This document shows positions 52,738-61,700 of a stretch of 64,000 nt of DNA, piece after piece. The translations under genes were made by a program, and so were the position numbers. Source of the stretch: Apis mellifera. Taxonomy: Eukaryota > Arthropoda > Insecta > Hymenoptera > Apidae. The stretch is from NCBI RefSeq assembly GCF_003254395.2, contig NC_037643.1:17101463-17165462 (forward strand), given 5' to 3'. Numbering within the stretch: position 1 is the first letter of the stretch; each line of letters starts with the position of its first letter. Below the pieces are notes generated by a model, which made no database searches, was not told where the DNA came from, and saw only the letters and a program-made list of their open reading frames with translations.

Positions 52738-55700
52738 CAACAACACCTGCAAGGTTTTTTGTTCGACCGTTCGAACAAACGGTCGCGAATTCTTATCCGA
52801 CGATAATTCAACGTAACGCGCGCTCGATTTACTTGCTACCCGTCCGCGCGGCCAAGGAATGCACGCACGTTATATTATTATCGCGAGTTTCGAGCCTGTA
52901 TACCCCCCTCCCTCTCCCCCCCACTCCCTCAACAAGAGGTGACAACGAGCCGCTCTCTGACACTCTGCCAATCGCGAATTTTCGCTAAGCCCTCTCGTTT
53001 CGATGTTCTTCGCTTCGAATCGAGATAAGATAAGATAAGATAAGATAAGAGAAAAAGAAAGAGAGAGAGAGAAAAAAGAAAAGGGGAAAAAAGAGCCACG
53101 AAAAAAAGGGGGAAGAAGCGAAAGAGGGTGGCTCCGGTTTAATCGTGAATTATCAATTCGGGACGGAGCCGAGTCGAGTCGAGTCGAGAAGGCGAAGGAG
53201 AGGGCGGAGGCGGAGGCGGAGGCGGAGGCGGAGGCGGCGGCGGCGGCGGCCGGAGGGCTTCGCTGACCGACGTTTCTGGTTAATCGCGTTTGCGGAAAAA
53301 CGGAGATAATTCCTGGCCGTCGTCCGTCTGGACGACGATGGAGGCGTGTACGTATATACCCGCGTACGTACGTGGTGGAGAGAGAGAGAGAGAAAAAAAA
53401 AGGTGGGGTCTCGTGGATGATCTCTTGCCGTGTGTATTGGAGAAGGCCAAGCGGGTTGGGTAGGGTAGGGTAGGGATTGATATTCGCGGGCACACGGAAT
53501 TTTTAACTAGCCCGGCCGGCCTTTAGCCGTACCGCCCGCAGAAAGCGCAGCAGAAAAGTTATGAATCTAATTTTCAGCGTATTTGTGTCTCACCCACCAC
53601 CTACCCCTACCCTCTTTCCCCCGGTTGCTCCGCCATCGCCACCAGGAACACCTATATCAATCCCCCCTTCCCCCTCCTCTCCTTCCTCGATACACGCATC
53701 TCCTCTCCTCCCCCTCCTCCGCCTCCGTCCGTCGTTCGCTTTCGCGTAATAAAGCGCGCCGCGGCTTCGTTAGGTTTTTATCTCGGCCAGCAAAAAAAAA
53801 TTAATTTCGAGAGACGCCATGGTTTTCCATCGCCACGGGTGGAGGGGGAGATCACGCACCGACCCCTCGTTACGCGTCCTTCTTCCATCCATCGTGGAAG
53901 GACGACGATGGAAGGACGTACACGGAGGATGGAAGCTTGATGGACGCCTCACGTCGTTTTCTTTATACCCACCCACCCCAACTTTCCGTCGATTCTTTGA
54001 CGAGAGACGGCTATAACTAGAAACTCTCGAAACGCGATTACCTTTCTACGCGTTGCTTCGTCCGGTGGGCGATTTAAAATCTAATAAATTTAAGGCCTCG
54101 TATTTTTAAGAATTGCTTTTTATTCTTCTTCTTTCTTCATAAGCGATGTACCGAAATTTCGTACGTACGAAATATTTGTTTAAAGGATTTAGGGAGGGGA
54201 GAAGGAAAAAAATCGATTCTTATTCTAATCGGGCGAATACCGTTTCCACGTTCGAGGCATTAATTTCAACGAGGCCGGCCCGCTAAAACGCCTAATATCC
54301 ACGCTTCCAGTCACGCTCTCCACACACAACAACGTCCAATAAATGCTCGAAATCCCGTTGCGACCACGACGATGGCCGCTTCGGCGTGTAAATCAAGCCA
54401 AAAACTCCCTATATTTCAGCATACATCAGTTGCGGGGATCGGGCGTGTAATTCCCGAGCTCGCGTTCGTCACGGTTATAAGCGATAATTTCAGTTAGTGG
54501 TTCGAGTTCCTCTCCACCGGTAGCCGCGTTCACATGATTGAGCGGGCGCGCATGCGCCCGGCCACGCGTATATCTCGTTCTAGATCGCGCCTCGTGCAAC
54601 CACTTACCAGTACACGATGCCAAGTCATGACCGGTACGCCGTCGCGGCTCGTTTCTATAAATCTTCGGTGATCCGATAAGAAAAAGAGAGAGATCGCCCA
54701 ACTCGGTCGAAAACTCGCGAACCCACCTCCTCCGAAAGGGGGTCGGGAAAGAAACGAGCGCAACGAGCACACGCTGCTACGTGTGACTCGGTGACTTGGA
54801 GTTACAGGTTAGGTTAGGTTGGCGCGATCCCGTTAAATCGAAGGGTACGCGCCTTTAACCATCCTCCCTCCCTACTCCCCTCCTCATCGTCGAGATTCGC
54901 GTGCTCGACGAAATATACTTAAAACCGTAATTACGATATAATCAACGGCCGCCGTGACCAGATACGCATCTCGGGGATGAAAAGAAAAAAGGAGGGGTGG
55001 GTGTCGATCGATCTGTTCGAACTGGAAAAACCCTTTTTAAAAGTATAAGCCGGAGCAAGGGTGAAGGTGTAGGAGAGTGCGGCAGGAGAGGAGGGGGGAT
55101 TTAACCACTGCCGTTGAGGCAGAGGAAAACGGTCTTCCCCTTCGGCTACTCCGACGACGCGCGCGCCTCTGTATACGATCGTGTGCATGTGCGGGAGGGA
55201 GGGAGGGGGGGGGGTGGCGGAGGGGGCAGAAACGAGTTTTACACATCGCGTAAAAGTTAGTTCCTAATTATTCAGATTTTCTAATTAATGTTTCAGCCGA
55301 CAATGATGGAGCATCCGGCTCGTCTTTCCTCTCCCTCTTTTTTCCTTTATCGAGCGCCCACATGCAGCTCCTCGTGTATGTGTGCTTTGCACGCGTATAT
55401 GTACGATTGCACGCGCGCGCACCTTCTCTCTTCTTATCTTCTGTAATGATTGTCCCGACCGTTCGGGAAATTAGCCGCACTCAGACCTATTTTCAACGAG
55501 AATTTAACGCTTCCACGACGAATGTGATTCGATTAAGAAGATATCGTGCGTGTTACGTCACTGGCCATCACCTCTTTGTTGTCAAAATTATCTCACTCTT
55601 AATCTTTTTTATAGTAGATTTACAAAAACGAAAAATTAAAAAGTTGAATTAATTCGGAAAAAGAACGTAGTTTTCGAGAATTCCAATGCTTGGTACGTAG

Positions 55701-58700
55701 GTTAGACGATAAATGGTTGGTTGGCGTTAAAGAAGATGGGACAAGTTTGAAACGATAATCTGTTGACGAACGATCGTATCGTTTCGACGACATGCAACCG
55801 CGATAAATAATAAAGAGCACTTTCGCGAAGAGCCGTCATTACGACAACCTTATCAGCCGCTCCACCGTCATTGAAAACAGACTCTAAGGATGTTGTCGGG
55901 GCGTATCGACAGATGGCGCTGGCTCAAGTGCGATTCTCACCCGAGTCGACGCTTTAAAAACGCTTAAGATGCCGGAAGAAATTTCAAAAGGGAGGGGAGG
56001 GGATTGAAACGCGATTATTATCCCCAAACTTTTTTATTCTTTTTTCTTTTTTTTATCGAACGTAAGAGGGAAGAAGAAAGCGAGGTCGATTCTGCTCTCC
56101 TCGCTCGTGCTCGCCGAAAACATGTGCATCGTCCTTGTTTCGAACGCAATTTCACGGGTTACATTAGATAAGAGAGCGGGCTGGCCAAGCAAGTTGGCCA
56201 GCCTGGAGGTGGGGAGGGGGAAAAAACGAGCGGTGGGCGGGCAGCCTATTCCGGATTCTCAGTTCCTATATTTTGTTCTACTTGAAACTTACGAAACGAA
56301 ACGAATATCTAAACGAATATTGACTCTTTTGCCGGGGTGCACCTCGCGTCATTTCTCGCTCGAGTGCAAATATTCCCTTTTTTGTTCGAGTTCATCCTTC
56401 CACTCCCCCCTCCCCTCGCCACGATCTCGAAACCACCAACGCCGAATTCATGACACGGAAATAAACCGTATCGTTGGAACACGTTTCGTAGAGACACTCG
56501 CACGAAATGAAATTCCATTACGCGTGAAAGCAAAGAAACTTCTTGTCGAAATTACGTAACGACGCGATGTTAACAGGAAAGGATCGAAATGCTGGTTGCA
56601 TAGGCTTTCGAAAGGTGACACGAAATAACGAATTTTCACGGCGATATCGATCTTTTTATCCACTGTACCGTACCGCGCCATTATTACATTTACAATACGC
56701 GATGCGGATACGATAAGAAAACGATCTAAATCGATCCTCGTTTACGATTACTTTCTAGAGGCTCCCGTTCTAATTCGCGATAATCTTTTCCTTCGAGAAA
56801 CTGGTGTACGACTGAACCTAACCTCCGTCGATGCGCGGCCACGTAACTAACGCCATCTCGTCGAGACGGTTGCGCCGTGGCGCTGTGGCGAAACGAAAGT
56901 GTGTTTGGATCGAGATTTGTCGCGATCCGTAGAAACGGTCGATCGTGACTGCGAGGTGCGGCGAGATTTTCTTTTCCCGAGATTCTATTACGCAATCGTG
57001 AAAGCCTCAAGTTTCTCCATCCATCCATCCACCCACCGATCGGTCTCTAATCCGTTTCACAACAGTCGGTTTCGCGACGAGCATGCGCACAACCGCGATT
57101 CGAGCGATAAAATTCGCCGTTCCGGCCGTGGCGATTGTTTGTCCTCGCGTCGCGAGTACTGCGCACTCGATTGCTCCTTATCAGCGGTAATTATCAGCAA
57201 ATCTTGGTATCAGGGCAAATACCGTAACGCATCGTGGCGGGAGTGCTCGGCCTACCGGCGTTACAGCGAAATGGCCGTCGATGTCTCCGCGATGGCTTCG
57301 CACGGTCCACGTGATCGCCCGCCGATCGCAATTATCGATAAAAACGGTGGGAGGACGATACGCCCGCCCGATATTTCCCCTATTTTTCTCTCTCTCGCTT
57401 CGTTCAACGTACAATTCGATTTAATCGATAAATTGAATATATCGAGTAACAATTTTAAATGACAAAATAATTACATATATATATTGTATCGCTATTTAAA
57501 TAAATCGTTTAAACCCTTAAATGTTTTTTAAAAAAAAACATACAGCACATCTGAAGAAAGTTAAATTTACATCTCTCGACTATCAATGGAAAAAAAAGTA
57601 AACAGTGATAGTTTGTCCGAAATACTCTTTCCCAAAGAAAAATAACATGCTTGGAGAGCGACGAAACAGGAAGTCTGCTCAGAGTAAGATTCTCTCTTAC
57701 CCTGCCTGTGCTACAGAGAGAAGCGCGAATATCGTTGCCGGTTATTTCTTGATCTATCGGCCCGGGTACATTAGCCAACGTGTTTTGAAACACTCGTGGA
57801 GCGTATTTGCGTTGGCATCGGGCGCGTTATCCCTCTTTCATCTCGCCCCGTACGAACAACCGTCGTTGGCCAAAAGTTGTCTGATATCCTCCTCGCGGCG
57901 GCCCTTCGCTCGAGCACGATCCCGCGATTTTTCTCGCCCCGACGGAGGGAGACAGATCAAAGACTCGGCTCACGCGTCACGGCCGCGAACAGCCCTGTCA
58001 ATCATCCGGGACGCGGACCAAAGGGACCTCTCTAATTACCCTTCCACGGTGATCCGTCGTGGAATCGAGCATTACTCGAGATTCGTTCATTCAATATACA
58101 GCTTCTATTCTAATAAATAAATTTGTATAAACTTGTTGATTGTTGTTGTATTTTTTGATTTGATTTGTATTTCGCAATTAAACAATAATAATAATAATAA
58201 TAATTTTTCGACTCGCTGATAAACCGTATTATAACTCGATCGTTATCTGTGCATGTGATCACCGATCACAAATATAATACCTGATCTTTTCGAAAGTGTG
58301 AAAGCCGTTTTATATATATATCGGCCATAGTTGCCAAGTTGCGATAATAAATTCATTTATTGCCTTGTCTTGTCTGAAACGGATAAAGAAATAAATGATC
58401 CCGATTGCTCGTCATCGTTCCATTGTTTGCCACGAAATCTTCGCCCCGACAAATTTACGATCGGAATCGCGCAAATATGTTTGCCCCGATTACTCCTCGT
58501 TAGAAAGTATCATCGAAACGGAGCCAGTCGTCAGCCTTGCCTCGATCGCGTGCCTTATCGAACGAAATTATTATTTTTACCTTCCCCTCCCCTCCCCTCC
58601 TCCACTTTAACTTAAGCTTCGCCTGGAGTTTCGTCCTGGAAATGTTCCAGCAACCTATCGAGTTGTACATACAACTTAAAAAAAAAAAAAAAAAAAGCAG

Positions 58701-61700
58701 TCAGAATTTTTAGAAAGAATTTAATTTTTTATTTTCAAGAATTTTCCTCTTCTTTTCCGTTATAAAGAAGATATCGAAGAGAATCACAGAGGAAAAATTA
58801 AATCTATCGAAAATAAATCCAACTCCCATCCAATCCAAGTTGTACATACAACTTAAAAAAAAAAAAAAAAGCAGTCAGAATTTTTAGAAAGAATTTAATT
58901 TTTTTAGAATTTCAGAATTTTTCTCTTCTTTTCCGTTGTAAAGAAGATATCGAAGAGGATCAGAGAGGAAAAATTAAATCTATCGAAAATAAATCCAATT
59001 CCCATCCAATCCAAGTTGTACATACAACTTAAAAAAAAAAAAAAAAAGCAGTCAGAATTTTTAGAAAGAATTTAATTTTTTATTTTCAAGAATTTTCCTC
59101 TTCTTTTCCGTTGTAAAGAAGATATCGAAGAGGATCACAGAGGAAAAATTAAATCTATCGAAAATAAATCCAACTCCCATCCAATCCAAGTTGTACATAC
59201 AACTTAAAAAAAAAAAAAAAGCAGTCAGAATATTTTTAGAAAAAATTTAATTTTTTATTTTCAAGAATTTTCCTCTTCTTTTCCGTTGTAAAGAAGATAT
59301 CGAAGAGGATCACAGAGGAAAAATTAAATCTATCGAAAATAAATCCAACTCCCATCCAATCCAAGTTGTACATACAACTTAAAAAAAAAAAAAAAAAAGC
59401 AGTCAGAATTTTTAGAAAGAATTTAATTTTTTTAGAATTTCAGAATTTTCCTCTTCTTTTCCGTTGTAAAGAAGATATCGAAGAGGATCACAGAAGAAAA
59501 ATTAAATCTATCGAAAATAAATCCAACTCCCATCCAATCCAAGTTGTACATACAACTTAAAAAAAAAAAAAAAAGCAGTCAGAATTTTTAGAAAAAATTT
59601 AATTTTTTTAGAATTTCAGAATCTTCTTTTCCGTTGTAAAGAAGATATCGAAGAGGATCACAGAGGAAAAATTAAATCTATCGAAAATAAATCCAACTCC
59701 CATTCAATCCAAGTTGTACATACAACTTAAAAAAAAAAAAAAGCAGTCAGAATTTTTAGAAAGAATTTAATTTTTTAGAATTTCAGAATTTTTCTTTTCT
59801 TTTCCGTTGTAAAGAAGATATCGAAGAGGATCACAGAGGAAAAATTAAATCTATCGAAAATAAATCCCATCCAATTGATTTCCACGCTTCATAAAATCTC
59901 CCTCTCGAAAACGTCCCTCCATCCCCTCCCCTCCCCCTGTATCGAGGATAATCGAACAACTACTCCACTCCTTTCCCCCTCGCGCCACGCTGTCGCTACA
60001 TTATTTACTCCTCATTATCGTCGTGGCCGGCATACCTCTCCCCCTCCCCCCTCCTCCCTCCCTTTTTTCTTCCCTTAATCGAAGGATAATAAAAATCATC
60101 CTTCTCGAGCGATGCCTTCCCAATAAAGACATTGTTCCGGGGAGCAAATTCTTATCCGTGAAAAAGGCGTCGTTGTTCCCTTCCCCTTCCCTTCCCTCCC
60201 CCCTTTCCTTTCGAGAGAAGTGACGCGAGGAGGAGATGGAGGGTGAGGGAGAGAGGGGTTGGATTATCGGGTTCGAGATTACAACTCTCGTTTTCCTCCC
60301 CGTTCCAATACGAGTATCGGCGAGGGGGGGTGGTGGTGGTAAACAGGGTGGAAAGGGGTTTATTGGCCCTAAGCAGGATACTTATTGAACTCTTAGCGGT
60401 GTTTTTATCGCTCCTTTCCTCTCTCTCTCTCTCTCTCTCTCGCCGCCCGCCCCATAAGGCATAGGCGGTGTTTTAAGTGTTTTCGAGTCCTTTGTTTTAA
60501 AGGACTCGCTCCCCCGCTCGCATTATGCACCCTCCTCCGCGCAACAGAGGGGAGGAGATACTTGCAAGAAGCATCTCAGCTCCGTAAACTCCGCGGCTCA
60601 AGGGTTTGACCACTTTTCCGTGTCCTTTTTCTCCTCCCCACCCCCTCCCTCCTCGTGTCGAGACTCGTCGGGTGTCGAGTGGATACGGAGAGGGGGTACG
60701 GATCGTGAACGCGTAGGACCAAGTAGCATGGAAAAGGATATTTCGTTCGAAACGTGACAATAATAATAATAATAATAATAATGATCGAGTGGAATAATTA
60801 TGGCAAAAGTGATGAACCACAAAAGCGATTACTATATTTTCAATTTTCAACAATCGTCGAATTCCCTGTCGATTGAATTGGGATCGAACGAAGAGAAGAA
60901 AAGTATGTATATAGAGTGGATATAGATCGTGAACACGTAGTACAAAGTAGCATGGAAAAGGATATTTCGTTCGAAACGTGGCAATAGTAATAATAATAAC
61001 GATAATAATAATGATCGAGTGGAATAATTGTGGCAAAAGTGATGAACCATAAAAGCGGTCGAATTCCCTGTCGATTGAATTGGGATCGAATGGAGAGAAG
61101 AAAAGTATGTACATAGAGTGGATATAGATCGTGAACACGTAGTACAAAGTAGCATGGAAAAGGATATTTCGTTCAAAACGTGACAATAATAATAATAATG
61201 ATCGAGTGGAATAATTGTGACAAAAGTGATAAACCACAAAAGCGGTCGAATTCTCTGTCGATTGAATTGGGATCGAACGGACAGAAGAAAAGTATGTATA
61301 TAGAGTGGATATAGAGAAGGAATATAGATGAACATATAGTACAAAGTAGCATGGAAAAGGATATTTCGTTCGAAACGTAGCAATAATAATAATAATAACG
61401 ATAATAATAATGATCGAGTGGAATAATTGTGACAAAAGTGATAAACCACAAAAGCGGTCGAATTCTCTGTCGATTGAATTGGGATCGAACGGAGAGAAGA
61501 AAAGTATGTATATAGAGTGGATATAGAGAAGAGATAAAAGGATATTTCGTTCGAAACGTGGCAATAATAATAATAATAACGATAATAATAATGATCAAGT
61601 GGAATAATTGTGACAAAAGTGATAAACCACAAAAGCGATCGAATTCTCTGTCGATCGAACGGACAGAAGAAAAGTATGTATATAGAGTGGATATAGAGAA

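Larger units (their letters stand above)
42768..58660 (-). other. cut intron, distal single-copy part
   Basis: No gene recognised. Repeats include CT (43163-43195), CTC (43203-43233), TA (43690-43735, 47347-47410), GA (44686-44731), ATAC (46258-46304), GATA/GA (48588-48676), GGCA/GGGC (49795-49822), ATCC/ATCT (50053-50090), AAT/AAC (52703-52745), GATAA (53024-53048), GGCGGA (53190-53250) and GGGTA (53454-53478). A 69-bp tandem duplication lies at 46982-47119. The stretch 48836-49110 is long, complex and repeat-free, the best candidate for a conserved noncoding element by eye. Confidence 0.55.

Noticed and set aside
54805..54821. AGGTTAGGTTAGGTT word resembling the insect telomere repeat TTAGG
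   Set aside because: Too short and with a TTAGGT register rather than pure TTAGG. Similar short words occur elsewhere here (near 14990), so it is not a telomeric insertion.
56899..57462. 187-codon plus-strand open frame in single-copy sequence
   Set aside because: No domain or family recognised, no clear start context or splice sites, and the composition is that of the surrounding intron.
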